Shown piece by piece: positions 36,647-44,997 of a DNA stretch of 64,000 nt; the stretch's first letter is position 1; each line of letters starts with the position of its first letter. Origin of the DNA: Paludibacterium yongneupense DSM 18731. GTDB lineage: Bacteria; Pseudomonadota; Gammaproteobacteria; Burkholderiales; Chromobacteriaceae. The stretch lies in contig NZ_AUGZ01000013.1 of NCBI RefSeq assembly GCF_000422925.1, positions 1 to 64,000 of the forward strand, given 5' to 3'. A program made the translations under genes and the position numbers. Under the pieces are notes generated by a model that was given only the letters and a program-made list of their open reading frames with translations, ran no database searches and was not told where the DNA came from.

Positions 36647-36690
36647 CCGGGAAGTCCGGGCGCCGATCGCGCCCGGATCTTCCGGTTTTT
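36647..36690 (+). terminator. Intrinsic terminator between mop and the maturation operon
   Basis: A long stem pairs TCCGGGCGC (36655-36663) with GCGCCCGGA (36669-36677), extended after a small bulge by CCGGGAAG with CTTCCGG, and is followed by TTTTT (36686-36690). It separates the coo-fdx-xdhC-mop unit from the next operon, at least partly. Confidence 0.85.
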
Positions 36691-36723
36691 GAACGACAGG
36701 ACTCGCCCGACGGGAGAGACAGC

Positions 36724-39036
36724 ATGGACGGCGACAAGGTTCGCGACTGGGAAACCCGATGCATAGAAGAGCAGCCTCCGGCCTGCAGCGCCGCCTGCCC
36801 GGTACACGTCGACGCACGCGCCATGATCGCCGCGCTGGGTAGCGGCGACTTCGCGAAGGCGTTCGACACCTTTGCCAGCCGTATCCCCTTCCCCAACATC
36901 ATCAGCCGGATTTGCGGCCACCCCTGCGAATCCGTCTGCCGCCGCGCCGAAGCCGGCGCGGCCATACGCATCGGCGCGCTGGAACGTGCGGCCGTCGAGT
37001 ACGGCGGCACGCCGCGGACCTTGCGCGTACAGCGTGCGCAGGCAAAGCGCCGCATCGCCATCGTCGGCGCCGGCCTGTCAGGGCTGACCGCCGCGCTGGA
37101 GCTGCACTGCAAGGGCCACGCCGTCACTGTCTACGATGCAGCCGCCCGACCGCTCGAGCGGCTGCGGCACTATCCTCCGGCCGTGCTGGATGCGGCGGAC
37201 ATCGCGGCCGATCTGGAGCGGCTGCTTGCTTCGGCGATAGAGTGGAAGCTTGAGACGCGGGTCACGCCAGACGACGGCCCGAACGGTCTGCTGCGCCTCG
37301 CGCAGGATTTCGACGCCGTCTATTTCGGCCCCGGGCCGGATGCGCAAAGCGCCTTCGCCCCGCTGCTGCAGTTGACCGCCGCGGCGCGCATCGACATCGA
37401 CGCACTGACATTCGCCACCAGTCACCCAAAAATCTTTGCCGGCGGTGCGCAACGCCAGGACGGCGGCTATTCGCCGATACTCTCGCTGCACGACGGACAC
37501 TACGCCGCCCTGTCGATAGAACGCCTGCTGCAGGGAGCCTCACTCAGCGCCAAGCGCGAACGGCAAGGCCCTTTTGTCAGCCCCCTGTACGTCGATACCT
37601 CGCGTTTCGCCGCCCTGCCTGCCATCGTCCCCGCCGCCGACGGCTACGGCAAGGATGCCGCGATGGCCGAGGCCGCGCGCTGCCTGCCCTGCCACTGCCT
37701 GGAGTGCGTGCGCGTCTGTCCCTACCTCGAGCACTACGGCGCCTACCCGAAACGCTATGTCCGTGAAATCTACAACAACGACTCCATTGTCATGGGGCAG
37801 CACAAGTCGAACCGCATGCTGGATTCGTGCCTGTTGTGCGGTCTGTGCGCGGAGGTCTGTCCGAACGATGTGTCGATGGCGGACATCTGCCTGGATGCGC
37901 GGCGCAGTTTGACGGCCAAGGGCAAGATGCCGCCCTCGCACCACGAGTTCGCATTGCGCGACATGGCCTTCAGCCAGAGCGATGCGTTCGCCCTCGCTCG
38001 CCACCAGCCCGGACACGCGCACAGCAGCGCGGTGTTCTTCCCCGGCTGTCAACTCGCCGCATCCAGTCCCGACCAGGTGGAACACGTCTATTCGCATCTG
38101 TGCGGCGCAGTGGATGGCGGCGTGGGACTCATGCTCGGTTGCTGCGGTGCGCCGGCCGACTGGGCCGGACGGCGCGATCTGTTCGATGCCAATCTGCAGC
38201 AGCTCCTCGCGCACTGGGACGAACTCGGGCAGCCGCTCATCATCGCCGCCTGCTCCACCTGCCTGCGCACCCTGCGCGATGCGCGCCCTGACATTCCCTC
38301 CGAATCGCTGTGGACGACGCTCGAGCGGATAGGGATACCGACGAGCACCAGGCCGGCATTGCCGCCGCGGACCCTGGCGATCCACGACCCCTGCACCACC
38401 CGCCACGATGAGGCGGTCCGCGCCAGCGTGCGCCGCATCGCAGAGACGATAGGCATACGGATAGAGGAATTGAACGCGCCCGGCCTGGGCAGTTGCTGCG
38501 GCTTCGGCGGCCTTGCCTCCTTCGTCAACCCGGACATCACCGATGCGGTCATAGACCGTCGCACCGGACAGAGTCCGGCCGACTATCTGACCTATTGTGC
38601 GATGTGCCGCGACAATTTCGCGCGCCGCGGCAAGCGCAGCCTGCACCTGCTCGACCTGCTATTCGTTTCGCAGCCCGACGCCGCTGCGCGTGCCGACCCC
38701 GGATTTTCACGGCGTCAGGAAAACAGGGCGCAGCTCAAGACGCGTCTGATGCGCACGCTATGGGGAGACAGCGTGAACGACGCCGGCTCCTGCCCTGAAC
38801 TCGAACTGTCCGAAGCGGTCCGGGCCGAGCTGGAACGCAAACAAATTCTGGAGGACGACATCCGTCAGGTGCTGCTCCATGTCGCCGCCGGCGGCGGCCG
38901 CCTGCTCGACCCGGGCAGCGGGCATTTCATCGCCAGTCACCGGCCGGCGGCGATCACCTACTGGGTCGAGTATGCCGAGCATGACGGGCGCTTCGTGGTG
39001 TACAGGGCCTATAGCCACAGAATGCAACTGGGGTGA
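36724..39036 (+). CDS. FAD/dicluster-binding oxidoreductase fused to CCG-domain (HdrD-like) protein
   Basis: This 770-residue multidomain redox protein resembles DVU1558 of the Desulfovibrio aldehyde oxidoreductase locus. Residues 1-90 form a GltD-type dicluster domain (CSAACPVHVD, RICGHPCESVCRR). Residues ~105-260 hold one FAD Rossmann fold (RIAIVGAGLSGLTAALEL), while the second nucleotide-binding fold of GltD appears shortened. Residues ~315-400 carry two [4Fe-4S] motifs (CLPCHCLECVRVCP; CLLCGLCAEVCP). Residues ~430-650 hold two CCG domains (FFPGCQLA, LGCCGAP, CSTC; HDPC, SCCGFGG, CAMC), as in heterodisulfide reductase and LutA-type proteins. The last ~80 residues are unassigned. It is a likely electron hub for Mop or cofactor maturation. 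Confidence 0.8.
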   Translation: MDGDKVRDWETRCIEEQPPACSAACPVHVDARAMIAALGSGDFAKAFDTFASRIPFPNIISRICGHPCESVCRRAEAGAAIRIGALERAAVEYGGTPRTLRVQRAQAKRRIAIVGAGLSGLTAALELHCKGHAVTVYDAAARPLERLRHYPPAVLDAADIAADLERLLASAIEWKLETRVTPDDGPNGLLRLAQDFDAVYFGPGPDAQSAFAPLLQLTAAARIDIDALTFATSHPKIFAGGAQRQDGGYSPILSLHDGHYAALSIERLLQGASLSAKRERQGPFVSPLYVDTSRFAALPAIVPAADGYGKDAAMAEAARCLPCHCLECVRVCPYLEHYGAYPKRYVREIYNNDSIVMGQHKSNRMLDSCLLCGLCAEVCPNDVSMADICLDARRSLTAKGKMPPSHHEFALRDMAFSQSDAFALARHQPGHAHSSAVFFPGCQLAASSPDQVEHVYSHLCGAVDGGVGLMLGCCGAPADWAGRRDLFDANLQQLLAHWDELGQPLIIAACSTCLRTLRDARPDIPSESLWTTLERIGIPTSTRPALPPRTLAIHDPCTTRHDEAVRASVRRIAETIGIRIEELNAPGLGSCCGFGGLASFVNPDITDAVIDRRTGQSPADYLTYCAMCRDNFARRGKRSLHLLDLLFVSQPDAAARADPGFSRRQENRAQLKTRLMRTLWGDSVNDAGSCPELELSEAVRAELERKQILEDDIRQVLLHVAAGGGRLLDPGSGHFIASHRPAAITYWVEYAEHDGRFVVYRAYSHRMQLG

Positions 39037-39039
39037 GTG

Positions 39040-39240
39040 ATGCAAATTGCCAACGATGAAGGTCTTGTCTGCGCGACTTGTCATTTGGCGCTGACGCCAA
39101 CCCAGGTCTCGGTCAGCTATATGGGCAGCGCATTTCCGGTCGAGTTGCCATGCTGTCCGGGCTGCGGCTTGATCTATGTCCCCGAGTCACTGGCCAGCGG
39201 CAAGATGCTGCAGGTCGAACAGGCGCTGGAGGATAAATGA
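39040..39240 (+). CDS. Small zinc-ribbon redox protein, DVU1557-like
   Basis: This 66-residue protein has two metal-binding pairs, CATC near residue 11 and CCPGC near residue 43, spaced like a zinc ribbon or rubredoxin-like site, followed by a helical tail. It begins four bases after the preceding stop and overlaps the following methyltransferase start. Such a small CxxC/CPGC protein is a regular member of the Desulfovibrio DVU1551-1558 type gene group. Its function is unknown, perhaps electron transfer or a chaperone. Confidence 0.72.
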   Translation: MQIANDEGLVCATCHLALTPTQVSVSYMGSAFPVELPCCPGCGLIYVPESLASGKMLQVEQALEDK

Positions 39241-39974
39241 TGAACGGCTCGACGACCCGCCCCTACGCCAGCGGCCGCCTCGGCGGCCGAAATGCCGAAC
39301 CCTTGCGGCCGGGCGGGCTCGACCTCAGCCGCCACGCCATCGCGTGCGCAGGGTTCGAGCCCGGGCAGCGTGTGATCGATCTCGGCTGCGGAAGCGGCGC
39401 CAGTACGGCGTTGCTGCACGAGCGCGGGTGCCGCGCGATCGGCGTCGACCCGGCGCGCGCAACGCTGGAGGCCGCGCGACGCGCCCACCCGCAACTGTGC
39501 TGGGTGGGCGCGGCCGGACAGCACCTTCCCTTCGCCGATGCGAGCGTGGACGGCGTACTGGCCGAGTGCAGCATCTCGATCATGGACACGCGCAGGCACG
39601 TATTGCGCGAGTGTCGACGCATACTGGCCCCGGACGGCATGCTGGCGCTGACCGACGTCTACGCCCGCGCCCCGGAGACGGAGGTCTGGGCCACGGGCGG
39701 GATCCCGGCATGTCTGAGTCGCATGCCGGGCCGCGACACCTTGCTTGACGACATCCAGGAGGCCGGTTTCGGCCTCGAATTATGGGAAGACCATTCAAGC
39801 GTGCTCAAGTCTTTCCTGGCCCGCCTGATTTTCGAAAAAGGCTCGCTCGACGCGCTCTGGTCGCCGCACGGCACAGGGGGCTCTCCCGCCGCGCTGTCCC
39901 GTGCCCTGCTGAGCAAGCGGCCCGGCTACTGCCTGGTGCTTGCGCGGGCGGAAACCGCTGCGCGCCATGATTAA
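39237..39974 (+). CDS. Class I SAM-dependent methyltransferase, DVU1556-like
   Basis: This 245-residue protein has the SAM-binding glycine loop VIDLGCGSGASTALL, the acidic residue in IGVDPARA, and FADASVDGVLAECSISIMD in the position of motif IV. The pattern is close to UbiE/arsenite-methyltransferase-like enzymes. The N-terminal segment RPYASGRLGGRNAEPLRPGG is typical of the DVU1556-like group. The substrate is unknown; its place in the cofactor-maturation operon suggests methylation of a small molecule or protein linked to Mop or the W enzyme. It overlaps the preceding gene by 4 bases. Confidence 0.82.
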   Translation: MMNGSTTRPYASGRLGGRNAEPLRPGGLDLSRHAIACAGFEPGQRVIDLGCGSGASTALLHERGCRAIGVDPARATLEAARRAHPQLCWVGAAGQHLPFADASVDGVLAECSISIMDTRRHVLRECRRILAPDGMLALTDVYARAPETEVWATGGIPACLSRMPGRDTLLDDIQEAGFGLELWEDHSSVLKSFLARLIFEKGSLDALWSPHGTGGSPAALSRALLSKRPGYCLVLARAETAARHD

Positions 39975-39987
39975 GAGAGGCGACATC

Positions 39988-40443
39988 ATGCAAGACCATG
40001 CATTTCGGGTAGCCGAACTTTCCCTGCAGGGCTTCACCTGCAGCCATATCCTGCTGCAGCTGGGGCTGGATGCCCTGGGCCGCGAGAATCCCGACCTGAT
40101 GCGCGCCATGTCCGGCCTCGCACTGGGCATGGGCAACGGCCTCGACTGCGGCGTCCTGACCGTAGGCTGTTGCCTTCTCGGTCTGTACGCAGGAAAAAGC
40201 GGACGCGACGACGATGCCGACGCCCGCCTCCCCCTGTTGCTGGAAGAGTTCACCGAATGGTTCCGCGACGAAGCCGGCGCCCGCTTCGGCGGCATCCGCT
40301 GCGCCGATATCATGGGCAACGATCCGCAGCGGAAAGTCGAGCGCTGCCCGGCCCTGACCCTGGCGGCAGCGGGCAAGGTCTTTGAAATTCTGGAAGCCAA
40401 CGGCTTCGGGAGCGAAGGAGACGGCGATGCGAGCCGCTACTGA
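39988..40443 (+). CDS. C-GCAxxG-C-C family protein, DVU1555-like
   Basis: This 151-residue cysteine-rich protein of the C_GCAxxG_C_C family shows GFTCSHILLQLGL, GLDCGVLTVGCCLLGLYAG and C-terminal CADIMGN...ERCPAL patterns. Members are thought to bind a metal cluster and often accompany oxidoreductases, but no activity is established. I chose the ATG at 39988 with AGAGAGG upstream. Its end overlaps the next gene by 17 bases. Confidence 0.82.
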   Translation: MQDHAFRVAELSLQGFTCSHILLQLGLDALGRENPDLMRAMSGLALGMGNGLDCGVLTVGCCLLGLYAGKSGRDDDADARLPLLLEEFTEWFRDEAGARFGGIRCADIMGNDPQRKVERCPALTLAAAGKVFEILEANGFGSEGDGDASRY

Positions 40444-42961
40444 GCACTCCGCCCTGCGCACGGCCGCCATCGTCCTGGCGGCCGGCTACTCTAGCCGCAT
40501 GGGCTGTTTCAAGCCTTTGCTGCCACTGGGAGACCGCAGCGTCATCGCCGGCGTGATCGACACCCTGCACCAGGCAGGCATCCGCGACGTTATCGTCGTG
40601 ACCGGTCATCGCGGCGAGTGCATGGTGCCCGAACTCGCCGGCCTGGGCGTGCGCCGCGTGCACAACCGCGACTACGCGAACGGCATGTATTCGAGTGTCG
40701 CGGCCGGATTCGCTGCCCTGCCCGATACCGTCGATGCCTGCCTCGTGCACCCGGTCGATATTCCCCAGGTACGCGCCGCCAGCATACGGCGCCTGCTCCG
40801 GCACGCCGGGCAGACGGACAGCCTGATCGTATACCCGTGCTTTCACGGAGAACGCGGCCACCCGCCGCTGATTCGCCGCGCACTATTCGCCGATATCATT
40901 GCGGGCAAAGGAGACGGCGGCCTCAAACACCTGTTGGAAAGCTTTGAGCCGAAGGCGGAGAACGTCGACGTCTTCGATGCCGGCATCCTGCGCGACATGG
41001 ACACCCCAGCCGACTACATCCGCCTGCTCGCATTCGCATCAGCGCGTGGATTGCCCTCGCAGGAGGAATGCGAAGCCATTCTGGCCGCCTATCGCGTGGA
41101 CGAGCGTGTCTGCCGCCACTCGCGCAAGGTGGCCGATGTCGCGGTTGCCCTCGCGCAGGCATTGATAGACAACGGCGTAGAAATCGATCTCGCCCGGGTC
41201 AAGGCTGGCGCCCTGCTGCACGATATCGCACGGGCGCAGCCCGATCACGCGATGGCCGGCGCCGCCATGATGCCGGAACTCGGCTTCCCCTCGCTCGCTC
41301 CCGTGGTCGCCAGCCATATGGACCTCGATTTCGCCGGCGGCGAGCCCGATGCCGGCGACATCGTCTTCCTCGCCGACAAACTGGTGCGCGAAGACCGGCT
41401 GGTGACGCTACCCGAACGATTCCGTCCTGCCTTCGAGCGCTTTCATGGCCACGAAGACGCCCTGCGCGGCGTCAGGCGTCGTTACGCCGCCGCCCGTGCC
41501 ATCGCCGGCGCAGTCGAACGCGCAAGCCGGACCGGCCTCGACACCCTGCTCGCCGGGCCAGGAACGGAGTCCACGCAGCCCCCCCGTCTTTTTTCGGAAA
41601 CGGACAGCGTCTGCCCGGTTTGCCTCGAGCGCCTGCCTGCGCAGCGGGTCGGGCGCGGCGATAGCGTCTATCTCGAAAAAACCTGTCCGCAACACGGCAG
41701 CTTCTCGACCGTCATCTGGCGCGGCCTGCCGTCCTATCCCGCCTGGGGGGCGGTCCCGCACCCGGCGGCACCGCCGCACAAGCCGCAGGCCGCGAACACG
41801 CGCGGCTGCCCCTACGACTGCGGCCTGTGCCCCGAGCACGCGCAACACACGTGCTGCGTCCTGCTCGAGGTCACCCGGCGCTGCAATCTGCGCTGTCCGG
41901 TCTGCTTTGCCGCAGCAGACACGCGCGGCGACGACCCTTCGCTCGACGAGATCGAGAGACGACTGCGCGAACTGCGCGCGGCTGCCGGGCAAGTCAATCT
42001 GCAACTGTCCGGCGGCGAACCCACCCTCCGCGACGACCTGCCGGAGATCGTGGCCGTGGCCCGCGAATCGGGCTTCGACTTTGTTCAACTCAACAGCAAC
42101 GGCATCCGTCTGGCCCGGGACGACACCTACGTTCATCGCCTCGCCCGCGCGGGCCTCGATTGTGTTTTTCTGCAATTCGACGGACTGGACGACGCGATCT
42201 ACCGCCGCCTGCGCGGCGCCGATCTGTTCGCCCTCAAGCAAGCGGCGATCGAGAACTGCGCCAGGCATGGCATCGGGGTGGTTCTGGTTCCGACGCTGGT
42301 GCCGGGCGTCAATGTCGCCGCCATCGGTTCAATCATCGATTTCGCCGCGCGCCTGACCCCCGCGGTCCGGGCCGTCCATTTTCAACCCGTCAGCTACTTT
42401 GGCCGCTACCCGACCGCGCCGCTGGATGCCGACCGGCTGACCCTGCCCGAGCTCATGCGCGAAATCGAGCTGCAAAGCGGCGGACGCATCGCCGTCGCCG
42501 ACTTTCACCCCGGTTCGGCCGAAAACGCCTATTGCTCGTTCAGCGGCAATTTCACCGTCGATGCCGACTATCGTTTACAAGCCCTGCCGCCAACACAGGA
42601 TGATGGCTGCGGCTGCGGCAGCACCTCCGACCGGGCCCAGCGCGCGCGACGCGCCGTCGCCGCGCAATGGGCGGCCCCGCCTGCATTGGCCCCCGACGGC
42701 TGTTGCGGCGGCGGCATAAGCACGGTCAGCTTCGATGCCTTCCTCGCCCGGCGCCGCCGCCGGCTCAGCATCTCCGCGATGGCATTCCAGGACGCCTGGA
42801 CGCTGGACCTGGAGCGCCTGCGCGACTGCTACATCCATGTCGCCACCGAAGACACGCGCATCGTGCCGTTCTGCGCCTACAATCTGACCGCGCAATCGGG
42901 TCATGGTCTTTACCGTCGGCGGGCGCTGGCGGAGCACGGAGAGCAAGGAATCGCGCAATGA
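40427..42961 (+). CDS. Three-domain fusion: MocA-like NTP transferase, HD domain and radical SAM enzyme
   Basis: This is an 844-residue fusion. Residues ~10-200 are a MobA/MocA-type nucleotidyltransferase (LAAGYSSRMGCFKPLLPLGD, HPVDIPQV), the class that makes molybdopterin cytosine dinucleotide. Residues ~215-350 are an HD phosphohydrolase (His231, LLHDIAR with His-Asp at 265-266). Residues ~400-840 are a radical SAM protein: an N-terminal zinc-like knuckle (CPVC, KTCPQHGSF), the SAM cluster CNLRCPVC (Cys486, 490, 493), LSGGEP, and Cys-rich GCGCGS and GCCGGG near the end. The start follows GAAGGAGA. Inference: nucleotidylation plus radical chemistry on the Mo/W cofactor. In related clusters I remember these parts as separate genes. 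Confidence 0.85.
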   Translation: MRAATEHSALRTAAIVLAAGYSSRMGCFKPLLPLGDRSVIAGVIDTLHQAGIRDVIVVTGHRGECMVPELAGLGVRRVHNRDYANGMYSSVAAGFAALPDTVDACLVHPVDIPQVRAASIRRLLRHAGQTDSLIVYPCFHGERGHPPLIRRALFADIIAGKGDGGLKHLLESFEPKAENVDVFDAGILRDMDTPADYIRLLAFASARGLPSQEECEAILAAYRVDERVCRHSRKVADVAVALAQALIDNGVEIDLARVKAGALLHDIARAQPDHAMAGAAMMPELGFPSLAPVVASHMDLDFAGGEPDAGDIVFLADKLVREDRLVTLPERFRPAFERFHGHEDALRGVRRRYAAARAIAGAVERASRTGLDTLLAGPGTESTQPPRLFSETDSVCPVCLERLPAQRVGRGDSVYLEKTCPQHGSFSTVIWRGLPSYPAWGAVPHPAAPPHKPQAANTRGCPYDCGLCPEHAQHTCCVLLEVTRRCNLRCPVCFAAADTRGDDPSLDEIERRLRELRAAAGQVNLQLSGGEPTLRDDLPEIVAVARESGFDFVQLNSNGIRLARDDTYVHRLARAGLDCVFLQFDGLDDAIYRRLRGADLFALKQAAIENCARHGIGVVLVPTLVPGVNVAAIGSIIDFAARLTPAVRAVHFQPVSYFGRYPTAPLDADRLTLPELMREIELQSGGRIAVADFHPGSAENAYCSFSGNFTVDADYRLQALPPTQDDGCGCGSTSDRAQRARRAVAAQWAAPPALAPDGCCGGGISTVSFDAFLARRRRRLSISAMAFQDAWTLDLERLRDCYIHVATEDTRIVPFCAYNLTAQSGHGLYRRRALAEHGEQGIAQ

Positions 42962-44235
42962 ACACCGCCAATCCGCTGCAGCACTGGCTGAGCGCGAAGC
43001 TGGGCGCGGCAGGGGAGCGCGAGCTTGCGCGCTACCAGTTGCAGCGCCTTCGCGAAACCGTGATCTGGGCGCGCGGGCACAGTCCGTTCTACCGTCGCCA
43101 TCTGACCGGCTTCGACGCCGCGCGGCTGGACACGATGAACGCCGTCGGCGAGCTGCCCTTTACCTGCGCCGCTGACCTGCGCCGCAACGACCCTCCGCTG
43201 CTGTGTCTGTCGCAAAGCGAGATCTGTCGCGTCGTGACGCTGGAAACATCGGGCACCAGCGGACCTCCCAAGAGGCTGTATTTCACCCGCGACGATCAGG
43301 AATCCACCATCGACTTTTTTCATCATGGCATGGCTGTCCTGGCCCATCCCGGCGACACGGTACTGATCCTGTTTCCGTGCCGGCGCCCGGGGGGAATAGG
43401 CGACTTGCTGGCAAGCGCACTGCGACGGCTGGGCGCCAGGCCGATAGCCGCCGGCCCGGTCGCCGATGCGGCGCAGACACTGGCACTGATCGCCCGCGAA
43501 CAGGTCGACGTGATCGCAGGGATTCCGCGGCAATTGCGCGCCCTCGCCCGCCACGGCGCCGTGCATGGCACGTCGCCGGTCGGCGTGCGCGCGGTTCTGC
43601 TCAGCGCGGACCAGGCCGCCCCCGCCCTCGTCGAGGATCTGCGCCACACATGGCGCTGCGAAGTGTTCGAGCACTACGGGATGACCGAGATGGGTCTGGG
43701 CGGCGGTGTCGACTGCCGCGCACACGCCGGCTACCATCTGCGCGAGGCGGACCTGCTGTTCGAAGTCGTCGATCCGGACACCGGACAGCGGCTTGCGGAC
43801 GGACAGTATGGCGAAGTGGTGTTCAGCACGCTGAATCGGCGCGGCATGCCACTGATACGCTATCGCAGCGGCGATATATCCCGCTTCATCCCCGGCCCGT
43901 GCGAGTGCGGCAGCGCATTGCGCCGCCTCGAACGCGTACGGGACAGGCTGGGCGCCAGCCCGCGGCTGTCGCTGTCCGTGCTTGACGATGCGCTGTTTGC
44001 CCTGGACGAAGTCGTCGACTTTGACGCCACCCTGCACGACGGCAGCCCCCCGCGGCTGGAGCTGGCCGTGCAGCTCAGCGACGCCGCGGCCGGTCTCGAC
44101 CGCGTGCGCGCGGCATTGATCGCGATTCCGGCTTTCGACGATGCCCGCGGCAATGGCGGCTTTTGCCTCGAACTCACGGCCACCGCCGTCGCTACCGCCC
44201 CCACCCCGGCCAAGCGCCGCATGCGGATCGCATGA
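42958..44235 (+). CDS. AMP-dependent CoA ligase-like enzyme (PaaK-like), DVU1553-like
   Basis: This 425-residue adenylate-forming enzyme resembles phenylacetate-CoA ligase. It has the P-loop-like LETSGTSGPPKRLYFT, the adenine motif VFEHYGMTEMGLGGG and the ribose motif IRYRSGDISRF. The C-terminal part is shorter than in PaaK, and the usual final catalytic Lys motif is not evident, so it may adenylate without full thioester formation. It starts within the preceding gene's stop (ATGA). It could activate an acid product of aldehyde oxidation, or take part in cofactor or peptide maturation; the context favours the latter. Confidence 0.78.
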   Translation: MNTANPLQHWLSAKLGAAGERELARYQLQRLRETVIWARGHSPFYRRHLTGFDAARLDTMNAVGELPFTCAADLRRNDPPLLCLSQSEICRVVTLETSGTSGPPKRLYFTRDDQESTIDFFHHGMAVLAHPGDTVLILFPCRRPGGIGDLLASALRRLGARPIAAGPVADAAQTLALIAREQVDVIAGIPRQLRALARHGAVHGTSPVGVRAVLLSADQAAPALVEDLRHTWRCEVFEHYGMTEMGLGGGVDCRAHAGYHLREADLLFEVVDPDTGQRLADGQYGEVVFSTLNRRGMPLIRYRSGDISRFIPGPCECGSALRRLERVRDRLGASPRLSLSVLDDALFALDEVVDFDATLHDGSPPRLELAVQLSDAAAGLDRVRAALIAIPAFDDARGNGGFCLELTATAVATAPTPAKRRMRIA

Positions 44236-44238
44236 GTC

Positions 44239-44946
44239 ATGACGGCTCTCGTCTATCTGCTGCGGCATGGGGATATCGGCCCGACCGCCGCCCGCCGTTA
44301 CATCGGCCAGACCGACCTGCCGCTGTCGATCGCCGGCCGGCAGCAGGCGCAGGCACTGGCGTCCAGCCTGGCCGGCTGCCGCCTCGATGCGATCTACGCT
44401 AGCGATCTGTGCCGCGCGCAGCTGACCGCACGCATCGTCGCCGCGCCGCACGGTCTGGCGGTCGAAACCCGGCGCGACTTGCGCGAAATCGCTCTCGGCG
44501 ATTGGGAAGGGCTCGCCCGCCACGATGTGGCGGCGCGCTTCCCCGAGGCCTACGCCGCACGGGGAAGCGATATCGTCAATTTTCGCCCTGCCGGCGGCGA
44601 AAGTTTCGCCGATGTCCGGCTGCGGGCGCTGAGGGTATGGCGGGAGATCCTCGCCAGCGGAAACGAGAGAGTGGCGGTGGTTGCCCACGCCGGAATCAAT
44701 CGCGTCGTGCTCTGCCACGCGCTCGGCCTGCCGCTGTCGGGCCTGCTGTCCATTGCGCAACGCTACGCGTGCATCAATGTCTTGCGCTTCGAACAGGATC
44801 GCTGCACGGTCGAGGCCATCGACTGCCTGACCCTGGACTGCTGTCACGAAATGACACAGCAGCCTCCATGTCGCCCTGTTCCCGTTGCCGGCGAAGGCCC
44901 GGATTCCGATACTGTAGACATGCCAGACAAACCGGCGACGACATGA
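44239..44946 (+). CDS. Histidine phosphatase family protein (CobC/phosphoglycerate mutase-like)
   Basis: This 235-residue protein has the RHG motif LLRHGDIG near the N-terminus, a conserved Arg in YASDLCRAQLTA, EIALGDWEG with the acid and VVAHAGINRVV with the second catalytic His. It resembles alpha-ribazole phosphatase CobC. No cobalamin genes are nearby, so in this operon it probably dephosphorylates a pterin or nucleotide intermediate (inference). The C-terminal ~40 residues are Pro-rich and not conserved. The start lies 3 bases after the CoA ligase stop. Confidence 0.85.
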   Translation: MTALVYLLRHGDIGPTAARRYIGQTDLPLSIAGRQQAQALASSLAGCRLDAIYASDLCRAQLTARIVAAPHGLAVETRRDLREIALGDWEGLARHDVAARFPEAYAARGSDIVNFRPAGGESFADVRLRALRVWREILASGNERVAVVAHAGINRVVLCHALGLPLSGLLSIAQRYACINVLRFEQDRCTVEAIDCLTLDCCHEMTQQPPCRPVPVAGEGPDSDTVDMPDKPATT

Positions 44947-44997
44947 TCGCCATCGCTTGCCGTCGCGCTGTCCCGTGAACCTCAGCAGGAGAACATC

